This document shows, one piece after another, positions 9,901 to 17,560 of a stretch of DNA of 64,000 nt; positions within the stretch are counted from its first letter, which is position 1; each line of letters begins with the position of its first letter. The translations under genes were made by a program, and so were the position numbers. The stretch is from an uncultured Clostridium sp. (GTDB lineage: Bacteria > Bacillota > Clostridia > Oscillospirales > Ruminococcaceae), in assembly GCA_902490335.1 (NCBI GenBank), contig CABUDL010000001.1, positions 136,391 through 200,390 on the forward strand, written 5' to 3'. The notes beneath the pieces were generated by a model, which saw nothing but the letters and a program-made list of their open reading frames with translations, was not told the origin of the DNA and made no database searches.

Positions 9901-10657
9901 ATATGACACCGCTCGTGCGTTTGAACGCGCAGGAGCCAAGGCAGACATCGTCGTTATCCGCAATAAAACTTCCGAGCAGATCAAAGAATCGGTAGAACTG
10001 GTGAGAGAAAAGATTGCAAACTCCCAGATCATCGCTATTCCGGGCGGCTTCTCCGGCGGCGACGAACCGGAAGGCTCGGCAAAATTCATCGCTTCCTTCT
10101 TCCGCAACCCACAGATCACCGAGGCGGTGATGGAGCTGCTGAAGAACCGCGACGGTCTGATGTGCGGTATCTGCAACGGCTTCCAGGCACTGGTCAAACT
10201 GGGTCTGGTTCCATACGGTGAGATTATCTCCACCGATGCAAACTGCCCGACTCTGACCTACAACGTCATCGACCGCCATCAGTCGGGTCTGGTGCGCACC
10301 AGAATCGCATCCAACAAATCTCCATGGCTGATGCACACCAACGTGGGCGACATCCACACCATCGCCATCTCCCACGGAGAAGGTCGCTTTGTTGCCAGCG
10401 AGCAGCTGGTGAAACAGCTGGCAGAAAACGGACAGATTGCGACCCAGTATGTAGATTTGGAGGGCAATCCGACCGAGGATTACCGCTTCAATCCAAACGG
10501 CTCGATCGACGCCATCGAGGGTATCACCTCCCCGGACGGCAGAGTCTTTGGTAAGATGGGTCACTCCGAGCGTTACACCAACGGACTGTACCTGAATGTG
10601 GACGGCGACAAGGACCAGAAGATGTTTGCCGGAGCAGTCAGCTACTTCAGAGACTAA
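6944..10657 (+). CDS. purL: phosphoribosylformylglycinamidine synthase, single-chain (PurL-PurQ fusion)
   Basis: Fourth step of de novo purine synthesis: ATP- and glutamine-dependent conversion of FGAR to FGAM. The 1237-residue chain has the large-type layout: N-terminal domain, two AIR-synthase-like ATP-binding halves (DTYWSDHCRH near 218, GGAATCLGG near 330, and a second half from about 640), then a C-terminal class I glutaminase with PVFPGTNCE near 975 and the nucleophile Cys in MCGICNGFQ near 1075. Most Gram-positives split this into PurS/PurQ/PurL; several Clostridia carry the fused form. Start ATG follows TTAGGAGTG. It stands alone between its own promoter and terminator. Confidence 0.97.
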   Translation: MSVYRVYVEKKAPFAVEAQGVLSDIRSSLGIHSASCVRILNRYDVEDISKEDFELAKGTIFSEPQVDDVYDELPSFAAEDRVFAVQFLPGQFDQRADSAVQCIQLATQHERPTVASAKVYVISGISGEELARIKAHLINPVESMEASLELPKTLHTPFDVPADVAVLEGFCELDQQGLQEFIDQYGLAMDLGDITFCQKYFKETEKRTPTITEIRMIDTYWSDHCRHTTFSTNIEQVDIESDYVKDAYNEYLELRKTLHAGKNKPMTLMDLATIGAKALKKKGLLGALDESEEINACSVKIKVDIDGKEEEWLLQFKNETHNHPTEIEPFGGAATCLGGAIRDPLSGRAYIYQAMRVTGAGDPLTPFEQTIKGKLPQKKIVTTAAAGYSSYGNQIGLATGQVNEIYHPGYVAKRMEVGAVIGAVPACNVVREEPAAGDVIILLGGKTGRDGCGGATGSSKSHNVESLSSCGAEVQKGNPPEERKIQRLFRNGDVTRMIKRCNDFGAGGVSVAIGELADGLEIDLDLVPKKYDGLDGTELAISESQERMAVVVAKEDAQKFLDAADRENLMATVVAKVTEQPRLVMFWRGKRIVDLSREFLSSNGAAKYTKVIAKAPAQKAHCCKNKDLSVKEKFETIMADLNVCSQRGLSDRFDSTIGANTVVMPYGGKTQLTPSQAMVAKIPMLQGETNTCSIMSWGFNPYISDQDQFKGAQLAVVESIAKIIASGGSRSRCWLSFQEYFEKIGTDPEKWGKPFQSLLGGLKAQLELGCAAIGGKDSMSGSFEDIHVPPTLISFAVSTAKVNNVVTDEFKAAGDKVYLLAPEYDENGMPVYENIRKVFDHMESLIASGKVKAVYTLGMKGLGEALCKMSFGNRIGFAAQENQHHLFKPVYGAFVFEASEELDTFAKLIGCTTEEYALRINGETVDLQQIQQKWEATLEPVYPRITKAPQETVPTYNYQCVERKTSSIKLAQPRVLIPVFPGTNCEYDTARAFERAGAKADIVVIRNKTSEQIKESVELVREKIANSQIIAIPGGFSGGDEPEGSAKFIASFFRNPQITEAVMELLKNRDGLMCGICNGFQALVKLGLVPYGEIISTDANCPTLTYNVIDRHQSGLVRTRIASNKSPWLMHTNVGDIHTIAISHGEGRFVASEQLVKQLAENGQIATQYVDLEGNPTEDYRFNPNGSIDAIEGITSPDGRVFGKMGHSERYTNGLYLNVDGDKDQKMFAGAVSYFRD

Positions 10658-10683
10658 AATAGAATTGTGATATTCAGCACAGG

Positions 10684-10714
10684 ACCTCTCTGCCGCACCG
10701 GCAGGGAGGTCTTT
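10684..10714 (+). terminator. hairpin terminator after purL
   Basis: ACCTCTCTGCC (10684-10694) pairs with GGCAGGGAGGT (10700-10710) with one G-T wobble. The following U tract is short (CTTTGC), so termination may be partial. Confidence 0.6.
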
Positions 10715-10744
10715 GCAAAAGGTTAAAAAGAAAGGGAGATTTTC

Positions 10745-11596
10745 TTGCCAAATCAAAAACGACCTTCCACGACAGCGCAGGCGGATCGGGTCGATTATCT
10801 GATGTCGGTGCTGTGTGTGCTGACCATCCTGGACATCCTGACCCTTCCGCTGACGGCAATCGTGGGAATCTTTTGGGTCAAACAATATGAACTGCCGATG
10901 ATGGGGGAGGGCTTCTCCACCAAAATAAACGGCAAAAAACTCGGACAGCTTGCTTTGCTTCTGTTTTCCGGCGCAGCGCTGGGTGCCTTTGCCCTGTCGG
11001 CAACCCAGGGACTGGCGGTGGTGCTCGAACAGCGGCTGCCGGGTACCCTTTTTGTCATGAGCGCCGGACACGCCCTGTGGCAGGATTTGCTGGTAGCGGT
11101 GGTGACTGCCTTTGTGATGGAGCTTGCCTTCCGCCGCTGCCTCTTTTTTGAGTGGAGCCGCTATGGAATCTTGCCGGCAATCATCGGCAGCGGACTCATC
11201 ACCATGCTGCTGACCCCGCTGCCGCAGTGGCCGGGTGCGCTGCTGTTGGGCTTGTGTGCCGCAGCCGTTTACCAGGTGACCGGCTGTCTTGTGATGACCA
11301 GCGTCTTTCACATGGGATTTCTGGTGGCACAGACGCTGCTGCTGCACGGAGCCAATCCGCAGCAGGTGCTTTCTGCGGGTGTGATGGTTCTGTTGCTGGC
11401 AGCGGCGCTGATCGGATGCTGGGCAGCGCTGGCTCTTTCTCCAAATTTAAAAGAAACCGTCCAGAAGATGGTGGTTCAGCAGAAAAACCCCATCCGTCAT
11501 CCGTACGTTTTCAGAACCAGCTTCAACTTTTTTGCAGTGGTGCTGGTGCTGTTTGCCACCACCGTCCTGTGGTATCCGCTGCTGCTGGGAAATTAA
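10745..11596 (+). CDS. polytopic membrane protein, degenerate CPBP/Abi-like
   Basis: A 283-residue integral membrane protein with about seven hydrophobic segments. The region VMELAFRRCLFFEW near residue 125 resembles motif 1 (EExxxR) of CPBP/CAAX-type intramembrane proteases, but the first glutamate is Met, and the expected histidines of motifs 2 and 3 are not clearly in place. Hence probably not an active protease, or a different family altogether. Start is TTG at 10745 behind GAAAGGGAG. It lies between the purL terminator and the yceD promoter, alone. Confidence 0.6.
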   Translation: MPNQKRPSTTAQADRVDYLMSVLCVLTILDILTLPLTAIVGIFWVKQYELPMMGEGFSTKINGKKLGQLALLLFSGAALGAFALSATQGLAVVLEQRLPGTLFVMSAGHALWQDLLVAVVTAFVMELAFRRCLFFEWSRYGILPAIIGSGLITMLLTPLPQWPGALLLGLCAAAVYQVTGCLVMTSVFHMGFLVAQTLLLHGANPQQVLSAGVMVLLLAAALIGCWAALALSPNLKETVQKMVVQQKNPIRHPYVFRTSFNFFAVVLVLFATTVLWYPLLLGN

Positions 11597-11716
11597 ACGC
11601 CACAGAGCTTTCGACAAAATCCCTAATTGCCCGCCGGCAGGAGAGAGCAAAGTTGTGGGAAAGGCGGGAAAGTATAAAAAAGTGCCGTCATCAGGGGAAA
11701 AAACGCCTTTTGAGTG

Positions 11717-11745
11717 TTGACAAAAAAGGCACAAGATACTATAAT
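11717..11745 (+). promoter_or_regulatory. consensus sigma-A promoter for yceD-rpmF
   Basis: Perfect TTGACA (11717-11722) and TATAAT (11740-11745) with a 17-bp spacer, the strongest promoter in the window. An inverted repeat GCCTTTT/AAAAGGC (11705-11711/11724-11730) brackets the -35. The transcript would have a leader of about 140 nt. Confidence 0.9.
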
Positions 11746-11829
11746 ATTTTCTGTTACGGGTTGATTCGGAGGGATAAGTCTGTCCCGGAAAGGTCTGCTT
11801 CTGGCGGAGCGGACGGGGTCAATCGGTGC

Positions 11830-11875
11830 TGCGGCAGGCCCGAAGCGATGCTGCCGCAGAGTATACTATGTATAC
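11830..11875 (+). promoter_or_regulatory. structured 5' leader of yceD
   Basis: Two inverted repeats: TGCGGCAG (11830-11837) with CTGCCGCA (11851-11858), and GTATAC (11861-11866) with GTATAC (11870-11875) just before the AAAGGAAG ribosome binding site. They could sequester translation initiation. No named RNA family recognised. Confidence 0.4.
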
Positions 11876-11891
11876 CGGAAAGGAAGTTACT

Positions 11892-12407
11892 ATGCTGCTT
11901 GACCTGAGAAGAGTGTTCGAAGGCGACGACCAGAGGGTGCCGTTTGCGCATCAGATGGATTTGAGCCAGATAGAGCAATGGGGTGACCGCCCGTTCGCGG
12001 AGCCGGTACAGCTTGAGGGTTATGTGCAGAACCGTGCGGGAATCGTTACGGTGCATTACACAGCCAGCTACCTTCTTTCCACAGCTTGTGCCCGCTGCCT
12101 GGACCCGGTAGAGCGCAGGGTCCGTCAGGACTTTGACCACACTGTGGTCAGAAAGCTCAACCAGCAGGAGGACGATGATTACATCGTCTGCGAGGACGGC
12201 ATTTTGGACCTGGACTTGATTGCACAGGACGACATACTTCTTGAGCTACCAATCAGGATGTTGTGTTCGGAGGACTGCAAGGGTCTGTGTCCGGTTTGTG
12301 GCTGCAACCGGAACCGTGAACAGTGCGGTTGTCAGCAGCCGGAATGGGAGCCACAGGGCAGAACGGTCCGACCGTTTGCTGACCTGGAGTGGTCCGACGA
12401 AGAGTAA
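11892..12407 (+). CDS. YceD/DUF177 family protein
   Basis: Homologue of bacterial YceD (DUF177), encoded next to rpmF across bacteria and linked to ribosome/23S rRNA accumulation. The 171-residue protein has the typical cysteine clusters: CARCLDP in the middle and CSEDCKGLCPVCGCNRN near residue 130, probably binding zinc. In-frame upstream starts exist at 11826 and 11868, but ATG 11892 has the properly spaced AAAGGAAG site and begins at the conserved MLLDLRRVFEG. It is followed by rpmF on the same transcript. Confidence 0.85.
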   Translation: MLLDLRRVFEGDDQRVPFAHQMDLSQIEQWGDRPFAEPVQLEGYVQNRAGIVTVHYTASYLLSTACARCLDPVERRVRQDFDHTVVRKLNQQEDDDYIVCEDGILDLDLIAQDDILLELPIRMLCSEDCKGLCPVCGCNRNREQCGCQQPEWEPQGRTVRPFADLEWSDEE

Positions 12408-12479
12408 GTTTTCGCCGGCAGGGTCCCAAAAACTTTTGTTTTATAATTTTATGATAATGTTTTAAGGAGATGCGCAAAA

Positions 12480-12659
12480 ATGGCAGTACCGAAGAGAAAA
12501 GTATCCAGAGCACGCAGAGATAAAAGACGTTCCAATGTTTGGAAACTCGACACACCAGCATTTTCCGTCTGCCCACAGTGCGGCGAGCTGAAGACTCCAC
12601 ACAGAGTATGCGGCAACTGCGGCTACTACAAAGGCAGAGAGATCATCAAAAAAGACTAA
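12480..12659 (+). CDS. rpmF: 50S ribosomal protein L32
   Basis: A 59-residue ribosomal protein beginning MAVPKRKVSRARRDKRR, with the zinc-binding CPQC and CGNC pairs (31-34 and 44-47) of the four-cysteine (C+) L32 type. Ribosome binding site AAGGAG lies 10 bp upstream. Arrangement yceD-rpmF is conserved widely, and a strong terminator follows. The C+ form requires zinc; no C- paralogue is in the window. Confidence 0.97.
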   Translation: MAVPKRKVSRARRDKRRSNVWKLDTPAFSVCPQCGELKTPHRVCGNCGYYKGREIIKKD

Positions 12660-12694
12660 TTGCATCTTTTTTTGACTGGATGTTTTTGAACATG

Positions 12695-12736
12695 AAGGGC
12701 AGAGGGGAAGGTCTTTCCCTTCCTGCCCTCTTTTTT
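12695..12736 (+). terminator. intrinsic terminator after rpmF
   Basis: GAAGGGCAGAGGGGAA pairs with TTCCCTTCCTGCCCTC and is followed by TTTTTT. Confidence 0.9.
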
Positions 12737-12770
12737 ATGCTGCAAACCAAGCGGACAGGAGGCGGTGCGG

Positions 12771-14084
12771 ATGGCAGTCAGAATCACCAGCGTTGAACCG
12801 GGCAGTCCGGCAAGACGGGCAAGGATACACAGGGGAGATACCTTGATCAGCATCAACGGAAACGCAATCACCGATGTGCTCGATTACCGGTTTTATATGA
12901 CCGACGAGCATCTGGAAATCCTGCTGTGTGACCAGGAAAAGAAGCTGCGCACAGTCGTGGTGGAAAAAGACGAGTACGACGATTTGGGACTGGAGTTTGA
13001 AACCTATCTGATGGACCGTCAGATGGGCTGCAAAAACGCCTGCATCTTCTGCTTTGTCGACCAGACGCCGCCGGGAATGCGCAAGAGCCTTTACTTTAAG
13101 GACGACGACACCCGAATGTCCTTTCTGTTTGGCAACTACACCACCCTTACCAACCTCAAGGAGGGTGACATCCAGCGGATTATCAAAATGCACATCAGTC
13201 CCATCAATATCTCCATCCAGACGATGAACCCTGCGCTGCGGGTGCAGATGATGAAGAATCCGTTTGCGGGGGAATCGCTCAAATTTGTGCGGATGCTCAC
13301 CGAGGGCGGAATCAAAATCAACACCCAGATTGTGCTGTGTCCCGGCTACAACGATGGGGAGGAGCTGGAATACAGCCTTTCCGAGCTGGCAAAGCTGGGA
13401 CCGAATGTGCAGAGTATCGCGGTGGTCCCGGTCGGCTTGACCCGCTACCGGGAAAAGTTGACGCCGCTGCGTGGCTTTTTTCCACAGGAGGCGGTGGAGG
13501 TTGTTAAAACGATGGAGCGCTGGGGAGAATATTTCTGCAAGGAGTATGGCGCCCGCACCGCTTACGCCTCGGATGAGTTTTACATCCTTGCCGGAAAGGA
13601 TTTTCCGCCGTATGAATTTTATGAGGACTTTGCCCAGCTGGAAAACGGCGTGGGTATGATGACGCTGATGCAGCACGATTTTACACAGGCGCTCAAGGAG
13701 GCGCAGCTCGAGCAGTCCCCTGCCGCACACCGCTGCACCATTGCCACCGGTCAGCTGGCTTACCCGATGATGCAGGACTTTGCCGTGCGGGTGCAGCAGG
13801 CATTTCCACAGGTGCAGGTGCAGGTCAAAAAAATCCGCAACGATTTTTGGGGACCCACCATCACAGTGGCAGGGCTGATTACCGGTCAGGACCTGCTGGC
13901 GCAGTTGGAAGGGCTGGATTTGGGCAGCGAACTGCTGATTCCTGCCAATATGCTGCGGCATGAGCAGGACCGTTTCCTGGACGACCTGACCCTCGAGCAG
14001 GTGCAGGAGACTTTGGGTGTGCCGGTGCTTCCGGTGGAAAACGACGCCTTTGAGCTGCTGGCAAGGATGCTGGGCAGCCGGTAA
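12771..14084 (+). CDS. DUF512 family PDZ/radical-SAM-like protein
   Basis: A 437-residue protein with an N-terminal PDZ-like domain (about 1-65, VEPGSPARRARIHRGDTLIS) followed by a cluster motif CKNACIFC (C87, C91, C94; CxxxCxxC) and a C-terminal DUF512 domain. The cysteine spacing and following residues suggest a radical-SAM-type Fe-S enzyme; the substrate is unknown in the family. ATG 12771 sits 8 bp after AGGAGG; an in-frame GTG at 12765 is too close. It is 49 bp upstream of der, a neighbourhood common in Clostridia, hinting at a link to translation or ribosome function. Confidence 0.88.
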   Translation: MAVRITSVEPGSPARRARIHRGDTLISINGNAITDVLDYRFYMTDEHLEILLCDQEKKLRTVVVEKDEYDDLGLEFETYLMDRQMGCKNACIFCFVDQTPPGMRKSLYFKDDDTRMSFLFGNYTTLTNLKEGDIQRIIKMHISPINISIQTMNPALRVQMMKNPFAGESLKFVRMLTEGGIKINTQIVLCPGYNDGEELEYSLSELAKLGPNVQSIAVVPVGLTRYREKLTPLRGFFPQEAVEVVKTMERWGEYFCKEYGARTAYASDEFYILAGKDFPPYEFYEDFAQLENGVGMMTLMQHDFTQALKEAQLEQSPAAHRCTIATGQLAYPMMQDFAVRVQQAFPQVQVQVKKIRNDFWGPTITVAGLITGQDLLAQLEGLDLGSELLIPANMLRHEQDRFLDDLTLEQVQETLGVPVLPVENDAFELLARMLGSR

Positions 14085-14133
14085 GAAAGAGAACGAAGAA
14101 AAGAACGATTCTACTAGAAAGTGAGGTCAGGAT

Positions 14134-15471
14134 ATGGCAGTCAGACCAATCGTTGCAGTGGTGGGTCGCCCGAATGTGGGAAAATCCACCCTGTTCAATA
14201 AGCTGATCGGGCAGCGGCTCTCCATCGTGGAGGATACCCCGGGAGTGACCCGCGACCGTATCTATTCAGCCTGCGAATGGCGCAACCATGAAATCATGCT
14301 GGTCGATACCGGTGGTATCGAGCCGTATTCGGATGATATTATCATTTCGCAGATGCGCCGTCAGGCACAGATGGCGATTGAAAGTGCAGAGGTCATCATT
14401 CTGGTGGTGGACATGAAGTCCGGCATCACCGCCACCGACCAGGAGGTCGCTGCAATGCTGCAAAAGAGCGGCAAGCCGATTGTACTGTGCGTCAACAAAT
14501 GCGACGGAGTGGGTGAGCCGCCGTCTGAATTTTACGAATTTTACAACCTCGGTCTGGGAGAGCCGATTGCGGTGTCCTCCCTGCACGGACACGGCACCGG
14601 CGACCTGTTGGATGCGGTGTACGAGCATCTGGACTTCAGCGCCGAGGAAGAATATGACGAAAACAGCATTACCGTTGCCATCGTCGGCAGACCGAATGCG
14701 GGCAAATCCTCGCTGGTCAACCGCATTGCAGGCAGAGAAGCGGTCATTGTTTCGGACATCGCAGGCACCACCCGTGATGCGACCGATACCGTGGTAGAAA
14801 ATGAGCATGGACGCTTTGTGTTCATCGACACCGCCGGTATCCGCCGCAAGAGCAAGGTGGAGGAGTCGATTGAAAAGTACAGCGTTCTGCGCGCCTATAT
14901 GGCGGTCGACCGCTCGAACGTCTGCGTCATCGTCATCGACGCGACCAAGGGCTTCAGCGAGCAGGATTCCAAGATTGCAGGCTATGCCCATGAGCAGGGC
15001 AAGGCGTGCATCATCGCCATCAACAAGTGGGATGCGCTGGAAGAAAAGACCGACAAGACGATGCAGGAGATGAAAAAGCAGCTGGACGTCGACTTCAGCT
15101 TTATGCCGTATGCGCCAATGCTGTTCATCTCTGCCAAGACCGGTCAGCGGGTCAACAATCTGTACGAGCTGATTAAAAAGGTGGACGAGCAGAATGCACG
15201 CCGTATCTCCACCGGTATGCTCAACGATATGCTCAACTATGCGACCGCCCGCGTGCAGCCGCCGTCCGACAAGGGCAAGCGCCTGAAGATTTACTACATG
15301 ACCCAGGTGACCACCAGACCACCGACCTTTGCCTGCTTTGTCAACCGCGCAGAGCTGTTCCATTTTTCCTATCAGCGCTATCTGGAAAATCAGATTCGGG
15401 AAAACTTCGGCTTTGAAGGAACCCCGATTCGGATGCTGGTCCGCGAAAAAGGCGACAAAGCACACAAATAA
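14134..15471 (+). CDS. der: ribosome biogenesis GTPase Der (EngA)
   Basis: Essential double-GTPase needed for 50S subunit maturation. Two tandem G domains are visible: P-loops GRPNVGKST (11-19) and GRPNAGKSS (about 187-195), specificity motifs NKCD and NKWD, and DTGG/DTAG switch II motifs, followed by a KH-like C-terminal domain. 445 residues, the normal length. Likely cotranscribed with the DUF512 gene; a terminator follows. Confidence 0.97.
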   Translation: MAVRPIVAVVGRPNVGKSTLFNKLIGQRLSIVEDTPGVTRDRIYSACEWRNHEIMLVDTGGIEPYSDDIIISQMRRQAQMAIESAEVIILVVDMKSGITATDQEVAAMLQKSGKPIVLCVNKCDGVGEPPSEFYEFYNLGLGEPIAVSSLHGHGTGDLLDAVYEHLDFSAEEEYDENSITVAIVGRPNAGKSSLVNRIAGREAVIVSDIAGTTRDATDTVVENEHGRFVFIDTAGIRRKSKVEESIEKYSVLRAYMAVDRSNVCVIVIDATKGFSEQDSKIAGYAHEQGKACIIAINKWDALEEKTDKTMQEMKKQLDVDFSFMPYAPMLFISAKTGQRVNNLYELIKKVDEQNARRISTGMLNDMLNYATARVQPPSDKGKRLKIYYMTQVTTRPPTFACFVNRAELFHFSYQRYLENQIRENFGFEGTPIRMLVREKGDKAHK

Positions 15472-15512
15472 AGAAAAAGATTTTCGACAAAAAGGATTCT
15501 TTTTCCCCATAA

Positions 15513-15539
15513 AGAGCCTCGTTCGAGGCTCTTTTTTTT
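15513..15539 (+). terminator. intrinsic terminator after der
   Basis: AGAGCCTC-GTTC-GAGGCTCT followed by eight T residues. Confidence 0.93.
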
Positions 15540-15580
15540 CTCTGATGAATCGGAAAGTCTGAAATCGAAGGGAAAAGGGC

Positions 15581-15609
15581 TTGCAATATAGTGAAACAGT
15601 TGATACAAT
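15581..15609 (+). promoter_or_regulatory. sigma-A promoter for plsY-gpsA
   Basis: TTGCAA (15581-15586), 17 bp, TACAAT (15604-15609). Confidence 0.75.
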
Positions 15610-15631
15610 GTACTGGAGGAGGATGAGAAGA

Positions 15632-16309
15632 ATGGAATCTCAAATCATGCTCAATCTTGCAGCGTGCGTGTTGGCGGGTCTGGTGGCTTACCTGTTGGGA
15701 AGCATCAGCTTTGCCGTCATCGTTTCCAGAATCTATGCACATGATGATGTTCGGAAATACGGAAGTAAAAATGCAGGGATGACCAATATCCTGCGTACCT
15801 ATGGCAAGCTGCCGGCATTCTTTACCCTGCTGGGCGATTTTTTCAAGGGTGTTCTGGCAGTGCTGATTGGCAGATGGATTTTTTCGCTGATGGGCGTTAC
15901 TGCTTTTGATGCGGGCTACCTTGCCGGATTTTTTGCCCTGTTGGGTCATCTGTACCCCATCTTTTTTGGATTCAAGGGCGGCAAAGGAGTGCTGACCTCG
16001 CTGGGAATCATCCTGGTGGTCAACCCGCTGGTGCTGCTGATTTTACTGATTATCTTTTTGCCGGTGCTGTTCATCACCCGAATCGTTTCGCTGGTGTCAA
16101 TCACCGGTGCGATGCTCTACCCGTTTATCACCCTGATTGTGGATTTGTGTCTGCGCCGACCGGTGCTGTTCGACTTTTTGTTTGCAGCGCTGTTTTCGGT
16201 GATTGTCATTTATAAACATAGGGAGAACATCAAGCGGCTGCTCAACGGCACCGAGCGGAGAATCGGCGACAAAAAGCCGTCGCAGGAGCCTTCAGAGCCG
16301 CACAAGTAA
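15632..16309 (+). CDS. plsY: acyl-phosphate:glycerol-3-phosphate acyltransferase PlsY
   Basis: Membrane acyltransferase that transfers the acyl group from acyl-phosphate to glycerol-3-phosphate, first step of phospholipid synthesis. Family motifs: GSISFAVIVSR near the N-terminus, GSKNAGMTNILRTYG and the glycine-rich GHLYPIFFGFKGGKGV loop; five or more membrane segments. Start ATG 15632 is 8 bp after GAGGAGG (15623 is an alternative), giving 225 residues with a basic hydrophilic tail. It pairs with gpsA, which supplies its substrate. Confidence 0.95.
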   Translation: MESQIMLNLAACVLAGLVAYLLGSISFAVIVSRIYAHDDVRKYGSKNAGMTNILRTYGKLPAFFTLLGDFFKGVLAVLIGRWIFSLMGVTAFDAGYLAGFFALLGHLYPIFFGFKGGKGVLTSLGIILVVNPLVLLILLIIFLPVLFITRIVSLVSITGAMLYPFITLIVDLCLRRPVLFDFLFAALFSVIVIYKHRENIKRLLNGTERRIGDKKPSQEPSEPHK

Positions 16310-16359
16310 AAGAAGGTTTTGCACAGAAGATTGCTATCAAACAGGAAGGAGTTGGCAAA

Positions 16360-17367
16360 ATGGCAAAGGTGATGGTTTTGGGTGCAGGAAGCTTTGGAAC
16401 AGCGCTGGCGCTGCTGTGCCACCGCTGTGGGTATGAGGTGACCGTCTGGTCCCACCGCGAGGAGGAGGCAAACCGGCTGCGGGAGGAGCGGGAGCAGAAA
16501 AAACTGCTGCCCGGTGTCAAGCTGCCCGAGCAGATTACCTTCACTGCATCCTTGCAGCAGGCAGGTCAGCAGGATTTGCTGATTTTGGCAGTACCGTCCT
16601 TTGCAGTGCGCCAGACCGCCCGCCAGCTTTGTCCGCTCCTGCAATCCAATCAAATTGTGGTGTGCGTAGCAAAAGGTTTGGAGCAGGGCAGCTTCCACGA
16701 TTTTTCGACGGTGGTTTCGCAGGAAATCCCACAGTGCGCCAACGTGGTTTTGTCGGGACCATCCCACGCCGAGGAGGTCAGCCGCGCAGAGGCAACCACG
16801 GTGGTGGCTTCTTCCAAGGACAAGGAGGCAGCGCGTAAGGTGCAGGATTGGCTGATGAACCCGTCCTTTCGCGTCTATGTCAACGATGACCTGATTGGTG
16901 TGGAGCTGGGCGGCGCGCTCAAAAATATCATCGCCGTTGCAGCCGGTATCGCCGACGGTCTGGGTCTGGGCGACAATGCAAAGGCTGCGCTGATGACCCG
17001 CGGCATCACCGAGATTGCCCGCTTGGGCGTTGCGATGGGCGGACATCAGGAAACCTTCGCAGGTTTGTCCGGCATCGGGGACCTGATTGTGACCTGCACC
17101 AGTATGCACTCGCGCAACCGCCGCTTCGGCATCAAGATTGGGCAGGGTGTACCGGCGCAGCAGGCGCTCGAGGAGGTCGGCATGGTGGTCGAGGGTTATT
17201 CCTGTACAGCGGTTGCCCGGGAGCTTGCACACCGCTTAGAGGTGGATATGCCGATTACCGAGCAGACCTATCAGGTGCTTTACTGCAACAAGCCGGCAGA
17301 TCAGGCGATGCGTGACCTGATGGGACGTCCGAAACGCAATGAAAGCGAAAATATCTGGGTGGTATAA
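16360..17367 (+). CDS. gpsA: NAD(P)-dependent glycerol-3-phosphate dehydrogenase
   Basis: Makes sn-glycerol-3-phosphate from dihydroxyacetone phosphate, feeding PlsY encoded just upstream (51-bp gap). The 335-residue protein has the Rossmann motif GAGSFGTALA (8-17), the GPSHAEEV motif near 128 and the catalytic lysine in ELGGALKNI near 187. Start ATG follows AAGGAG. Confidence 0.97.
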   Translation: MAKVMVLGAGSFGTALALLCHRCGYEVTVWSHREEEANRLREEREQKKLLPGVKLPEQITFTASLQQAGQQDLLILAVPSFAVRQTARQLCPLLQSNQIVVCVAKGLEQGSFHDFSTVVSQEIPQCANVVLSGPSHAEEVSRAEATTVVASSKDKEAARKVQDWLMNPSFRVYVNDDLIGVELGGALKNIIAVAAGIADGLGLGDNAKAALMTRGITEIARLGVAMGGHQETFAGLSGIGDLIVTCTSMHSRNRRFGIKIGQGVPAQQALEEVGMVVEGYSCTAVARELAHRLEVDMPITEQTYQVLYCNKPADQAMRDLMGRPKRNESENIWVV

Positions 17368-17401
17368 CGCCGGGGCACCGTTTTCAGACAAGATAGAATA
17401 T

Positions 17402-17437
17402 AAGGGAAGGGGGCAAAGTTTCCCTTCTCTTTTTTTT
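17402..17437 (+). terminator. intrinsic terminator after gpsA
   Basis: AAGGGAA (17402-17408) pairs with TTCCCTT (17420-17426), followed by CTCTTTTTTTT. Confidence 0.75.
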
Positions 17438-17462
17438 GCGGATGGGACACAGAGCGCTCAGC

Positions 17463-17492
17463 TTGTCAAACGGATGTAAAATGTGTTATGAT
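17463..17492 (+). promoter_or_regulatory. promoter of the topoisomerase B-subunit gene
   Basis: TTGTCA (17463-17468), 18 bp, TATGAT (17487-17492) with an extended -10 TG. Confidence 0.65.
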
Positions 17493-17560
17493 AGATAAGA
17501 ATGTGGCTGGTGCGTTTTTCGCACAGCTTCACCAGTCAGAATCAATACGGGGAGGCTACT

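Noticed and set aside
6947..11347. A 1466-codon open frame on the minus strand opposite purL
   Set aside because: It is antisense to the clearly recognisable PurL, has no ribosome binding site or domain, and its openness follows from purL codon usage.
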